Shown here piece after piece: positions 17,869 through 27,746 of a stretch of 40,061 nt of DNA (the first letter of the stretch is position 1; each line of letters starts with the position of its first letter). The DNA lies in contig NZ_BAJU01000024.1 in the NCBI RefSeq assembly GCF_000613865.1, positions 1 through 40,061 on the forward strand, written 5' to 3'. The stretch is from Acetobacter okinawensis JCM 25146 (GTDB taxonomy: Bacteria > Pseudomonadota > Alphaproteobacteria > Acetobacterales > Acetobacteraceae). The position numbers and the translations under genes were made by a program. The notes below the pieces were generated by a model. The model had not been told where the DNA came from. It saw only the letters and a program-made list of their open reading frames with translations, and ran no database searches.

Positions 17869-17946
17869 ACTTTGCAAGCGGCGCGAATTCCTTCGCTTCT
17901 TTTTACTCTTATTCCTCTGCTTCTTTACGCGACAGTCTGCAACTGT
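17869..17946. promoter_or_regulatory. Putative operators in the scfR-like/prpD divergent promoter
   Basis: ACTTTGCAA at 17869-17877 is close to the RamB-box core known from Corynebacterium ([A/C]A[A/C]TTTGCAAA). At 17932-17946 ACAGT-CTGCA-ACTGT forms a perfect 5-bp-arm palindrome. Both lie between the two divergent starts and could bind the adjacent regulator. Confidence 0.45.
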
Positions 17947-17980
17947 TTCCCCAGATCACAAGATGGCAAGGGCCGGAACA

Positions 17981-19542
17981 ATGCAAAATCATGAAGTGCG
18001 CGTACACCCTGAGAGCGACCGCCTGAACCGCGCAGACCAGCTTGCATGGAAAATTGCGCAGGTCGCAGCGGACCCGGTGGGGGTGGAGCCTGCGGTCGCG
18101 GACATGATTATCAACCGTATGATTGACAATGCCGCAGTGGCCATGGCCTCGGTCAACCGCCATTCGGTCATGAGTGCGCGGAGCGAGGCACTGGCCCACC
18201 GCAGGCCGGGCGGGGCGACCGTGTTTGGCATGGGGGCGGATGTGCGTGTGCATGCGGAGTGGGCGGCATGGGCCAACGGCACCGCCGTGCGCGAACTGGA
18301 CTACCATGACACGTTTCTGGCGGCCGAATACTCCCATCCGGGGGACAATATTCCCGGTATTCTGGCGGTGGCGCAGCAGTGCAACCGCAGTGGCGCGGAC
18401 CTGATCCGTGGCATTGCCACGGGGTACGAAATTCAGATTGATCTGGCCCGCGCCATCTGCCTGCACAAGCACAAGATTGACCACGTGGCCCACCTTGGCC
18501 CATCGGTTGCGGCAGGCATTGGCACACTTTTGCGCCTGCCGCCTTCGGTTATCTATCAGGCCATCGGGCAGGCGCTGCATGTGACCACAGCCACGCGCCA
18601 GAGCCGCAAGGGCGAGATTTCGTCATGGAAGGCCTATGCACCGGCCCATGCGGGCAAAATGGCCGTGGAATCCGTTGACCGCGCCATGCTGGGCGAGACC
18701 TCCCCAACCCCCATTTACGAAGGGGAAGATGGCGTAATTGCATGGATGCTTGATGGCCGGGATGCGCTCTACTCCGTGCCGCTGCCAAGCATGGGTGAGC
18801 CAAAGCGGGCTATTCTGTCCTCCTTTACCAAGGAGCATTCTGCCGAATACCAGAGTCAGGCGCTGATCGACCTTGCTTTTCGCATGGGCAAAAAAATCAG
18901 CAACTGGGAGGATGTGGACGATGTGCTGATCGAAACAAGCCACCACACCCACTATGTGATTGGCACAGGCTCCAATGATCCGCAGAAGTTTGACCCACAG
19001 GCCACGCGGGAGACACTGGACCACTCCATTATGTATATTGTGGCTGTGGCGTTGCAGGACGGGTGCTGGCACCATGTGCGCTCCTACGAGCCGGAACGGG
19101 CACGCCGGCCGATACGGTGCGGTTGTGGAAAAAAATCCACACGATTGAAAAACCCGAGTGGACACAACGCTACCACGAGAGTGACCCGGACAAAAAAGCC
19201 TTTGGCGGTCGCATTGTCATCCGTATGAAAAACGGCACCATTCTGGCAGACGAGCTGGCCGTGGCCAACGCCCATACGCTGGGTGCAACCCCGTGGCAGC
19301 GCGCGGACTACATCAGAAAATTCCGCACCCTGTCGGAAGGGATCGTGGCGGATGCGGAGGTCGAGCGCTTTCTGGCGGCCGTGCAGCGCCTGCCCGAGCT
19401 TGGGGCGGGGGAACTCCACCAGCTTGAACTGTATATTCCTCCACAGGACGTGCAGCTCAGTCAGGTGGAAGGCATTTTCAACTTCGGCCTGTCGGGTAAG
19501 GGAGCCAGAGCCTCTCACCAGACCGCAGCCCTCACATCCTGA
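17981..19542 (+). pseudogene. prpD: 2-methylcitrate dehydratase PrpD, one frameshift
   Basis: It is an MmgE/PrpD family protein of about 520 residues once repaired. Signature blocks are [60 protein letters not shown] and [12 protein letters not shown]. At about 19104 (CACGCCGGCC) the frame breaks. Adding one base continues into [20 protein letters not shown] and [15 protein letters not shown], the expected C-terminus. The enzyme dehydrates 2-methylcitrate to 2-methyl-cis-aconitate in the methylcitrate cycle. First gene of the prp operon; the next gene starts 35 bases on. The start at 17981 is chosen over 17963 because GGCCGGA lies just upstream; both are in frame. The function call is firm and the frameshift may be technical. 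Confidence 0.9.
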
Positions 19543-19577
19543 CAGACACAGAACATTACGGCAGGGGAGCAAGGACC

Positions 19578-20747
19578 ATGCACACCGAACTGCACCGCAC
19601 AAAACCTAAAAAATCCGTAGCCCTGTCCGGCACTGTGGCGGGCAATACGGCCCTGAGCACGGTCGGTCACAGCGGCAACGACCTGCACTACCGTGGGTAC
19701 GACATAAAAGACCTCGCCCGTGCCTGCACGTTTGAGGAAGTCGCCTATCTGCTCATTCACGGCTACCTGCCCAACACGGCGGAACTGGAAGGCTACAAAC
19801 GCCACCTGATGGGCCTGCGTGACATTCCCGCCATTGTGCGGGCGGCGCTGGAGCGCCTGCCTGCCTCCACTCACCCCATGGACGTGCTGCGCACTGCTGT
19901 GTCGGTTATGGGTTGCGCCCTGCCCGAGCGGAGCGACAGCCCCATAGCCGGTGCGCGTGAGATTGCGGACCGGCTGGTCGCCTCCACAGCCTCCATGCTG
20001 CTCTACTGGTACCATTACTCCAACCACGGGCGCAGAATAGACACCCAGACGGAAGATGACAGTGTAGGCGGGCATTTTTTACACCTGCTGCATGGGTATG
20101 CCCCTCCGTCGGACTGGGTGCAGGCCATGCATACTTCGCTCATCCTGTATGCGGAGCATGAGTTCAATGCCTCCACCTTTGCCGCGCGCGTGGTCGCAGG
20201 CACGGGGTCGGACATGTATTCCGCCGTTACGGCGGCCATTGGCGCGCTGCGTGGCCCCAAGCACGGGGGTGCCAACGAGGTGGCGCTGGATATCCAGCAG
20301 CGCTACCACACGGCGGACGAGGCCGAGGCGGACATCCGCCGCAGGCTGGAGGCCAAGGAGGTCATTATCGGCTTTGGGCATCCGGTTTACACGCTGGCAG
20401 ACCCACGCAACGACATTATCAAGGAAACGGCAAGGGACCTCTCCCGCCGCAACGGCACCATGCGGCTCTATACCGTAGCCGAGCGTCTGGAGCGGGTTAT
20501 GGCGGAGCAGAAGAAGATGTTCCCCAACCTCGATTGGTTCAGCGCTGTTTCGTACAACGCCATGGGTATTCCCACGCCCATGTTTACCCCTGTGTTTGTC
20601 ATGTCCCGCGTTACAGGCTGGTGCGCACACATTATGGAACAGCGCCGGGATGGAAAAATCATCCGCCCCTCCGCCAATTATACAGGGCCGGACCCGCGCC
20701 CGTTAATGCCCCTGCGCGAACGCGATGGACTGGAGTACGCCGCATGA
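19578..20747 (+). CDS. prpC: 2-methylcitrate synthase
   Basis: The 389-residue protein has typical length for PrpC. It condenses propionyl-CoA with oxaloacetate to 2-methylcitrate. Citrate-synthase motifs are visible: [19 protein letters not shown] near the N-terminus, [20 protein letters not shown] with an active-site histidine, [13 protein letters not shown] with the second, and [14 protein letters not shown] with the catalytic aspartate. YRGYDI and the short N-terminus fit the methylcitrate-synthase branch rather than hexameric GltA. Its place between prpD and prpB confirms this. GGGGAG lies 8 bases before the ATG. Its stop overlaps the prpB start (ATGA), indicating translational coupling. 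Confidence 0.96.
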   Translation: MHTELHRTKPKKSVALSGTVAGNTALSTVGHSGNDLHYRGYDIKDLARACTFEEVAYLLIHGYLPNTAELEGYKRHLMGLRDIPAIVRAALERLPASTHPMDVLRTAVSVMGCALPERSDSPIAGAREIADRLVASTASMLLYWYHYSNHGRRIDTQTEDDSVGGHFLHLLHGYAPPSDWVQAMHTSLILYAEHEFNASTFAARVVAGTGSDMYSAVTAAIGALRGPKHGGANEVALDIQQRYHTADEAEADIRRRLEAKEVIIGFGHPVYTLADPRNDIIKETARDLSRRNGTMRLYTVAERLERVMAEQKKMFPNLDWFSAVSYNAMGIPTPMFTPVFVMSRVTGWCAHIMEQRRDGKIIRPSANYTGPDPRPLMPLRERDGLEYAA

Positions 20748-21676
20748 CCTATCTGGTAGGCAAAGACCTGCCCGCAACACCCGCGGGCCAGCGTTTTAAG
20801 GAGATGATGCACCGTAAAGGGATCATGCAGATCCCCGGTGCGCATAACGGGCAGGCCGCGCTCCAGGCGCGGGACTGCGGTTTTGGCGCGCTCTACCTGT
20901 CAGGTGCGGCCATGACCGCGAGCATGGGCCTGCCTGATCTTGGTATTATTACCATAGACGAGGTGTGTTTTTTCATCCGTCAGGTTGTGCGCGCCACAGG
21001 CCTGCCCGTGCTGGTGGATGGGGATACCGGGTACGGTGAAACCCTGAACGTGATGAACATGGTCCGCGCCTTTGAGGAGGCAGGGGCCGCTGCCGTGCAT
21101 ATTGAGGATCAGGTGCTGCCCAAAAAATGCGGCCACCTGAATGATAAAAAACTCGTCTCCCCACAGGAGATGGCGCAAAAAGTGGCCGCCGCTGCCCGCG
21201 CCCGGCGTGACATGGTGGTCATTGCCCGCACAGATGCCGCAGGCTCGGAAGGGCTGGACGGCGCAGTTGCGCGCGCACGCCTGTATTACGAGGCCGGGGC
21301 CGATGCCATTTTCCCCGAAGCACTGATATCGGAAGAGATGTTCAGGGAGTTTGCGCGCCGCCTGCCAGATGTGCCTTTGCTGGCCAATATGACCGAGTTC
21401 GGGCGCTCACCCTATTTTACGGCCTCCGAGTTTGAGTCCATGGGTTACAGCATGGTCATATGGCCTGTCAGCTCCCTGCGGGCGGCCAACAAGGCACAGG
21501 CTGATCTGTTTGCCACCATTGCGCGCACAGGTGGCACACATGCCATGCTGGACCGCATGCAAACCCGCGAGGAGCTGTACAGAACACTCCGTTATTATGA
21601 CTACGAAACACTGGACGCAGGCATTGTGGCCACCGTCCTGCCCCACATAGGGCAGCCCGACCGCAACGCAGCCTGA
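20744..21676 (+). CDS. prpB: Methylisocitrate lyase
   Basis: The 310-residue protein belongs to the ICL/PEPM superfamily. It splits 2-methylisocitrate into pyruvate and succinate. The catalytic loop [14 protein letters not shown] carries the essential cysteine, with Mg-binding [12 protein letters not shown] and IARTDA blocks, and [10 protein letters not shown] and [15 protein letters not shown] toward the end. KKCGH, where true isocitrate lyases also have KKCGH but are much longer, together with the ~300-residue length and prp context, makes PrpB the right call. The ATG at 20744 sits in the prpC stop codon; the frame is open further upstream only as a shadow inside prpC. Confidence 0.96.
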   Translation: MTYLVGKDLPATPAGQRFKEMMHRKGIMQIPGAHNGQAALQARDCGFGALYLSGAAMTASMGLPDLGIITIDEVCFFIRQVVRATGLPVLVDGDTGYGETLNVMNMVRAFEEAGAAAVHIEDQVLPKKCGHLNDKKLVSPQEMAQKVAAAARARRDMVVIARTDAAGSEGLDGAVARARLYYEAGADAIFPEALISEEMFREFARRLPDVPLLANMTEFGRSPYFTASEFESMGYSMVIWPVSSLRAANKAQADLFATIARTGGTHAMLDRMQTREELYRTLRYYDYETLDAGIVATVLPHIGQPDRNAA

Positions 21677-21729
21677 ACACCGCAGAACTTCTGTCCCACA
21701 CAAACAACAAGAACAGGGGATACAAGACC

Positions 21730-23710
21730 ATGACGGACCACACACTCATCCCGGCACGCAACTACCCCGACTACCCGGCACTGATGACACCCGAGCAGTT
21801 ACAGGCCATGCGTGAGCAGGCACAGCGCGACCCGGACGGGTTCTGGCTGCAACAGGCGCGGCGCATACACTGGTGCTCCAGACCCACGCAGGGATTTAAA
21901 GGTAGTTTTGAAAATGACGTGTCCATAAGCTGGTTTGCAGATGGCACGCTCAATGCCTCGGTCTGCTGCATAGACCGGCACCTGACCGACAGGGGGGATC
22001 AGGTCGCCCTGATCAGCCAGCGCGAGGCGCATGGGCGCTCGGAAAAACTGACCTACACGGACCTGCACGAGCGCGTGTGCCGCCTTGCCAACGCCCTGAC
22101 CCATCTGGGGGTGGAAAAAGGGCACCGGGTGGCTATCTGCCTGCCTATGGTGGCGGAGGCGGTTGTGTCCATGCTGGCGTGCGCGCGCATTGGGGCAGTG
22201 CATGTGGTGCTGTTTGGCGGGTTTTCGGCAGAAGGTATTGCCGAGCGGCTGGTGGACAGCGGAGCCGTGGCCGTTATTACCGCCAACATGGCGTGGCGTG
22301 GCAACAAGCCCGTAGCCTACAAACAGAGCATGGACGAGGCCCTGCGCAAGGCGGGGGGCAACAGTGGTGTGCATTCCGTGCTGGTCGTGCGCACGTCGGA
22401 GGAGGCTGTGCCCATGCTGCCCGGACGTGACTACGATTTTCATGACTTTGTAGATAATTTCGAAGCGGATTTTGTCCCCGCCGTCATGCGGGCGGAAGAC
22501 CCTTTGTTCATGCTCTACACCTCGGGCAGCACGGGCAAACCCAAGGCAGTGGTGCATGCAACGGGGGGCTATATGGTGTGGGCGGCTTACACCATGGGCA
22601 TGGTTTACACTCACCAGCCGGGAGATGTGTTGTGGTGCACAGCGGATGTGGCGTGGATTACGGGGCACACCTCTGTTGTGTATGGCCCACTGGCCAATGG
22701 TGGCACCACCATGATCTCGGACAGCCTGCCAACCTACCCCCAGCCGCAGGTGGTTTGACCTGATAGACGAGTACAAGGTGAGCATGCTCTTTACCGCCCC
22801 CACCGCCGTACGCGCCATGATGGCCGAAGGCGATGTGGTGGTAAACCGCCATAACCTAGGCTCCCTGCGCCTGCTGGGTGTTGCGGGTGAGCCCATAAGC
22901 CCCGATGCATGGCTGTGGTACCATGATGTGGTGGGCAAAAAGCGCTGCCCCGTGGCCGACACATGGTGGCAGACCGAGACGGCAGGCATTGTGCTTGGCC
23001 CCATACCGGGGGTGCAGTCGCTCAAGCCCGGTTCGGCCACCATGCCTCTGCCGGGGGTGGAAATGGCCATACTCGACCAGCGTGGCCGCGTGGAGCAGGG
23101 CGCTGCGGAGGGGGCGCTGTGCATTGCCCGCTCATGGCCCGGTCAGGCGCGCACCATATGGGGGGACCATGCCCGTTTTTGCCAGACGTACTTTTCCATG
23201 GCGCCGGGCCTGTATTTTACCGGCGATGGCGCAAAGCGGGATGAGGATGGATACTACTGGATAACCGGTCGTATGGATGACGTCATCAACATTGCCGGGC
23301 ACCGCCTTGGCACGGCGGAGGTGGAGGATGCACTGGGTGCCGACCACAGGATTGTGGAGTGCGCAGCCGTTGGGGTTGAGCACCCGGTCAAGGGGCAGGC
23401 GCTGGTGGTGTTTGCCATCCCGCGCAAGGACGTAACCGCAGGGCTGGATGAAGCAGGCATCAGCCGCCTTGTGGTCCAGTTGATTGGCCGCTACGCAGCG
23501 CCAGAGGCGGTGTATCTGGTGCCAGACCTGCCACGCACCCGCTCGGGCAAAATCGTGCGGCGGCTGTTGCGCAAGATTGCAAGTGGCGATACGAATGAAC
23601 TGGGTGATCTGTCGGCCCTGAGCGATCAGTCCATTGTACCTATGCTGCGTGAGCGCGTGTGGGGGCAGATGGCTTTTGGGCAGTCAGAAGCAGTGCAGGC
23701 CAGAGCCTGA
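21730..23710 (+). pseudogene. prpE: Propionyl-CoA synthetase PrpE, one frameshift
   Basis: It is an acetyl/propionyl-CoA synthetase family member, about 660 residues if repaired. The N-terminal acyl-CoA synthetase block includes IHWCSRPTQGFKGSFENDVS. The AMP-binding P-loop LYTSGSTGKPKAVVHATGG is followed by the VLWCTADVAWITGHTSVVYG block. The first frame ends at 22758. The second frame picks up at RRWFDLIDEYKVSMLFTAPT and runs to the C-terminal RTRSGKIVRRLLRKI, whose lysine is the usual acetylation-controlled residue. The break is in CCCCC at about 22738. It is the only one in the window repaired by removing one base (or adding two). The enzyme activates propionate for the methylcitrate cycle. 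The start has AGGGGA about 9 bases upstream. Confidence 0.9.
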
Positions 23711-23761
23711 GCCAACAGGCCAGCACGCAGCAAAATCTTGCTAAGCGCGGCAAGACCGGAG

Positions 23762-23791
23762 GGGTCGGGGTGGTAACACCCCGGCCCTTTT
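23762..23791 (+). terminator. Rho-independent terminator of the prp operon
   Basis: An 11-bp stem (23762-23772 with 23777-23787, one G-U pair) with a GTAA loop is followed by TTTT, about 50 bases past the prpE stop. Confidence 0.8.
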
Positions 23792-23921
23792 GCCTGTTAT
23801 GGGCTGTGTCGCATGTTCACGTCTGCGCCAGACTGGCGTATTCGTGATGAGTCCACCGTGGCGGGCCAGATAGCGGGCATGCGACAAAGTGGGGAACCCC
23901 GCAGGCAGGAGTCCTCCCCTA

Positions 23922-25159
23922 ATGGCCATAAGTGCTTCCCCCACCATTGACCGCACAACAGCGCGGCATGTTGTGGCTGCCTCGTTTTTGGGGTGGATGC
24001 TTGATGCGTGTGATTTTTTTATTGTCCTGTTCACGCTGGATAATGTTGCGCGCAGTTTTTCCACCTCGCTGGAGGTGGTGCTGCTGGCCCCCACGCTCAC
24101 CCTTGTGACCCGGCCCATAGGGGCGTTTGTGTGCGGGCGGGCGGCGGATGCCTATGGCCGCAAACCGGTGCTGATCGGAACAATCGCCATTTACTCGCTT
24201 ATTGAGGTGCTGTCGGCTTTTGCGCCAACGCTTACGGTCTTTCTGGTCCTGCGCGCGCTGTTTGGCATAGCCCTTGGGGGGGAATGGGGCGTTGGCACGT
24301 CACTGATCATGGAGAGCGTGCCTCCATCATGGCGGGGTACGGCATCGGGCATTTTGCAGGCGGGGTACCCGGCGGGGTATCTACTGGCCTCGCTGCTGTT
24401 CCTGCTCCTGCCTGTTCTGGGCTGGCGCGGGCTGTTTGTGCTGGGGGGCGGGGCCATTGTTTCGGCCATTTACATCTGGCTGCGGGTGCCGGAAAGCCCG
24501 GACTGGCTGGCCCGCAAAGCGCAGGGGGCAGGGGCTGCACGCCAGCCCGGTATGCTGGATGTGGTCCGGCAGAACATGGCCCTGTGTGTGTTTGCAGTCG
24601 CCCTTATGGCGGCTTTCAACTTTATGAGCCACGGCTCGCAGGACCTGTACCCCAAGGTGTTCCTTGCCCTTGAGCGGCACGTGCCGCCAACCTCCATTAC
24701 AACCCTTGCGGTGCTGTACAATCTGGCAGCTATTGCAGGCGGGGTGGTGTTTGGTGTGCTCTCCCAGCGGATCGGGCGGCAGTATGCCATTGCCGTGGCA
24801 GCAGGGCTGACCCTGCCGCTCCTGCCGTTATGGACCTGCCGCACTCGGTCTTCTGGCTTGGGGTGGGGGCCATGTGCATCCAGTTCTGTATTCAGGGGGC
24901 GTGGGGGGTGGTGCCTGCGTATCTGAGCGAGCTTTCCCCCGCATCTGTAAGGGCCACCTTTCCGGGGTTGGCTTACCAGTGCGGCAACCTGATCGCGGCC
25001 AGCAATGCGCTGTTGCAAACCCGGCTTGCGGCGTGGATGGGGGCAGGGCTGGCTCCCGCTCTTATGCTCAGTGTGGGTATGGCGGCACTGGTGGTGCTGG
25101 TGTTAACCTTGCTCAACGCCCGCCTGCACCCGCAAAGCACATTGGGTGAACACGCCTGA
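23922..25159 (+). pseudogene. MFS transporter (carboxylate/sialate:H+ symporter-like), one frameshift
   Basis: A major facilitator of about 412 residues and 12 membrane helices if repaired. The N-terminal half shows GWMLDACDFFIVLFTLDNVA (helix 1, acidic pair), the helix 2-3 loop motif GRAADAYGRKPVLIG and GIALGGEWGVGTSLIMESVP. This set is typical of the sialate/lactate-type carboxylate symporters (NanT, JEN1-like). The frame breaks near 24830. One more G joins LPLW to DLPHSVFWLGVGAMCIQF and the final helices (AYLSELSPASVRATFPGLAY). AGGAG (23907-23911) supports ATG 23922. It follows the prp operon but lies beyond its terminator. Uptake of propionate, lactate or another short carboxylate is inference. 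Confidence 0.82.
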
Positions 25160-25175
25160 CAGCAAGGACCCCACA

Positions 25176-26333
25176 ATGCGCCATTTTGGAAGAGCCGCGT
25201 GCCTGCTGGTTGCACTGGGCGTGTTTGCCCCCGCCATGGCGGCCAACCCGCCACGGCGTGTGCGTACCCCGGCCCCAGCCCCGACCCTGGAGCCCATGCG
25301 TGTGCCACCACTGGCCCGCGCCGTAATTTTTGACAGGATCAACCATCCGTCCCCCCAGCCTGTGGCGCTGGAGGTGGAGGGTATATCCGTTCAGGTAGAG
25401 GTCGCCCAGCAACAGCCCTGTCCGGGCAAGGCAATATTGATGGAGGCGTCCAACCCCGCACCCGCCGGGGGGGAGCCACCATGCACGGTGGCAACGCTGG
25501 TGTTCAAAGCGCCCGGCCACCCCGCGTTCAGGCAGGATATTGCCCCCCTGATAACGGGAGATGACGGGGGCATGCTGGGCACCCTGCGCCTTGCCCTGTA
25601 CCATCTGGACAAAAATGGCGGGCCTTTGCAGGTGCTGCTGTCCGGTTACACAATGGGGGCGCACTGCTGCACGGTTGCCGCCATTGTGGGGTTGGATGAC
25701 ACGGGCCAGTGGCGGGTCACCCCCCTGCCATCGCAGGATGGGGATGTCACACCCGTGGTGCTGGACATCAACCATGATGGCGGGCGGCAGTTTGTGCTGG
25801 GTGACCAGCAGTTCAACTACGTATTTGCGTCCTATGCGTGGTCTGTCCTGCCTGTTGTAATTTATGATTACACGCCCGGTACTTTGCGCAACGTCACCAC
25901 CCAGCCTGCCTATGCGCCGTTTTTGCGGGCCGGGTTCCGGCGTGACTTCCCTGCCTTTCGGGCGCCACCTCCGCCGGACCGTAAGGATATTAACGGGTTT
26001 TTGGCCGCCTATGTGGCCAATAGCGCCAATCTGGGGCAGCTCCGGTCGGGGTGGATGTACATGCGGCACTGGTATGACCGGCGCGCGGATAGCGGGCAGA
26101 CATGGTGCGCACTGGACCCGTCCGTTAAGGTGCGGGGGGCGGAGGGTTGCCCCGCGCCTTACCAGCGCAAAGTGCCTTACCCGCAGGCGCTGGCCCTTTT
26201 TTTGCTGCAAACAGGCTACATAACCCATGCCCAGTGTGTGGCCCTTGGGTATGACCCGGAAAAAATTGTGCGCGAGCAGGCCGCAGTGCAGGCCGCCACC
26301 ACGGCGCGCTGGCATGCGGCACATCCCGGCTAG
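25176..26333 (+). CDS. Secreted protein of unknown function
   Basis: The 385-residue protein starts at ATG 25176 with AAGGA 8 bases upstream. A clear signal peptide (MRHFGRAACLLVALGVFAPAMAA) is followed by a proline-rich linker. I do not recognise a named family. Visible features are a paired cysteine in SGYTMGAHCCTVAAIVGLDD, and an aspartate-rich loop VVLDINHDGGRQFVLGDQQF that resembles a calcium-binding FG-GAP/dockerin-type DxNxDG loop. FNYVFASYAWSVLPVVIYDY follows, and cysteines recur near the end (WCALDPS, GCPAPY, HAQCVALGY). It is probably periplasmic or exported with disulfides. It starts 16 bases after the transporter gene and may share its transcript. Confidence 0.75.
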   Translation: MRHFGRAACLLVALGVFAPAMAANPPRRVRTPAPAPTLEPMRVPPLARAVIFDRINHPSPQPVALEVEGISVQVEVAQQQPCPGKAILMEASNPAPAGGEPPCTVATLVFKAPGHPAFRQDIAPLITGDDGGMLGTLRLALYHLDKNGGPLQVLLSGYTMGAHCCTVAAIVGLDDTGQWRVTPLPSQDGDVTPVVLDINHDGGRQFVLGDQQFNYVFASYAWSVLPVVIYDYTPGTLRNVTTQPAYAPFLRAGFRRDFPAFRAPPPPDRKDINGFLAAYVANSANLGQLRSGWMYMRHWYDRRADSGQTWCALDPSVKVRGAEGCPAPYQRKVPYPQALALFLLQTGYITHAQCVALGYDPEKIVREQAAVQAATTARWHAAHPG

Positions 26334-26401
26334 GGGGGGGGGGCTGTGGATGTGGGGCGAACAGATAAAAAACAGACGCAGGCGGGGAGAAGAACGCGAT
26401 A

Positions 26402-26992
26402 ATGACACTGGATGAGCATATGGCGCTCATGCGCACGGGTGCGATGTACAACGACCTTGCGCCAGAACTGGTGCGCGCGCGTGAGGCTGCGGTGGTGCTG
26501 AGCAACCGCTACAACGCAAGCTTTGGCCGCCCCGCCCCCGAGCGGGAGGCTCTTTTGCGCACCCTGCTGGGTTCTGTTGGCCAGCATGTGCATTTTGAGC
26601 CAACACTACGGTGCGAATTTGGGCGTAATATTAGCATTGGCAATAATTTTTACGCCAATTTTGACTGTATTCTGCTTGATGCTGCCCCCATTACAATTGG
26701 CGATAATGTCCTGTTTGGTCCGCGTGTGGGCCTGTATTCGGCCAACCATGCACTGGATGCCGTTGAGCGTGCCGCAGGTGGGTGCTACGCCCGCCCCATT
26801 AGTATTGGCAATGGGGTGTGGCTGGGGGCAGGGGTGCATATTACCCCCGGTGTCAGCATTGGTGCGGGCAGTATTGTGGGGGCAGGCAGTGTGGTCACGC
26901 GCAGCGTGCCTGCCGGGGTGGTGGCCGCAGGGGTGCCATGCCGGGTCATACGTGCCCTGACCCCGGCTGATCGCACCGGCTTTGCACCGTAG
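26402..26992 (+). CDS. Sugar O-acetyltransferase (Maa/NodL/LacA family)
   Basis: The 196-residue protein has the family's usual length. The N-terminal Mac domain is seen in MRTGAMYNDLAPELVRARE. It is followed by left-handed parallel beta-helix hexapeptide repeats (FGRNISIGNNFYANFDCILL; APITIGDNVLFGPRVGLYSA). The catalytic histidine lies in SANHALDA. Further repeats are ISIGNGVWLGAGVHITPGVS and IGAGSIVGAGSVVTRSVPAG. It transfers acetyl from acetyl-CoA to a sugar hydroxyl in a trimeric enzyme in the cytoplasm. The natural acceptor (maltose, glucose, galactoside) cannot be told. GGGGAGAAG precedes the ATG. Confidence 0.92.
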   Translation: MTLDEHMALMRTGAMYNDLAPELVRAREAAVVLSNRYNASFGRPAPEREALLRTLLGSVGQHVHFEPTLRCEFGRNISIGNNFYANFDCILLDAAPITIGDNVLFGPRVGLYSANHALDAVERAAGGCYARPISIGNGVWLGAGVHITPGVSIGAGSIVGAGSVVTRSVPAGVVAAGVPCRVIRALTPADRTGFAP

Positions 26993-27085
26993 GGTGATGG
27001 GTGTGTTGGCTCCGGTTTGTGCTGGCAGGCGTTGCAGCATACACAGGGGGCAGACAAGCCCCCAACCCTGCCAGCAAGAAGTGTG

Positions 27086-27691
27086 ATGAAAGATCTGTTT
27101 ACAGGCCACCATGTCGGCCAGTCCCGCCCGCTCAGACTGTCGGATGACGTCGTAAGCACCGCCACCTATGGCGGGGAGGACAACTGCTACCGCTACACCC
27201 TGCGCCGGGTGTGGGAGGAGGGCAGGCCAATGGTCATGTGGCTGATGATGAACCCCTCAGTCGCCACCGAGCATGGAGATGACCGGACCGTGGCCAAATG
27301 CCAGCGTTACGCGCGGGCATGGGGGTATGGTGGGCTGTTTGTGGGCAACACCTTTGCCTACCGCTGCACCGACCAGACCCGGCTGCTGGAAACACCAGAC
27401 CCCGTAGGGCCGGGTAACGATGCCGCCCTGCTGGATATGGCACGCAAGGCTGACCTTGTTGTCGCAGCCTATGGCTCCCCCCACCACAAGGGGCTGCGCG
27501 CGCGCGGGCCACAGGTTGTGCAAATGCTCCAGAACCACGGGATTGCCGTATGTGCGCTCAGGCTGAGTGCGGGGGGGCGGCCATGCCACCCGCTCTACCT
27601 GCCAGCCGACCTCAAACCCTTTGAACTGCCCGCAACATCCCCCGCAGCGCAGATGGCGTGGCAGGCCGGTAGGGGTAAAGGGCGGAGTTGA
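27086..27691 (+). CDS. DUF1643 domain protein
   Basis: The 201-residue protein starts at ATG 27086 (MKDLFTGHH; the frame is open from 27017). DUF1643 blocks are clear: YRYTLRRVWEE, MVMWLMMNPSVATEHGDDRT, CQRYARAWGYGGLFVGNTFA, YRCTDQTRLLETPDPVGPGN, and the closing PCHPLYLPADLKPFEL. The family is widespread in bacteria and has no established function. It was named only from conservation. No signal peptide or membrane segment is seen, so it is probably cytoplasmic. The GC-rich surroundings show no obvious operon partner; the downstream aminopeptidase starts 55 bases later. Confidence 0.85.
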   Translation: MKDLFTGHHVGQSRPLRLSDDVVSTATYGGEDNCYRYTLRRVWEEGRPMVMWLMMNPSVATEHGDDRTVAKCQRYARAWGYGGLFVGNTFAYRCTDQTRLLETPDPVGPGNDAALLDMARKADLVVAAYGSPHHKGLRARGPQVVQMLQNHGIAVCALRLSAGGRPCHPLYLPADLKPFELPATSPAAQMAWQAGRGKGRS

Positions 27692-27746
27692 CGGATGCGC
27701 CCCATGGGTATCCCATACACGCAACAGGGTTAGGCTGTACAAAGGG

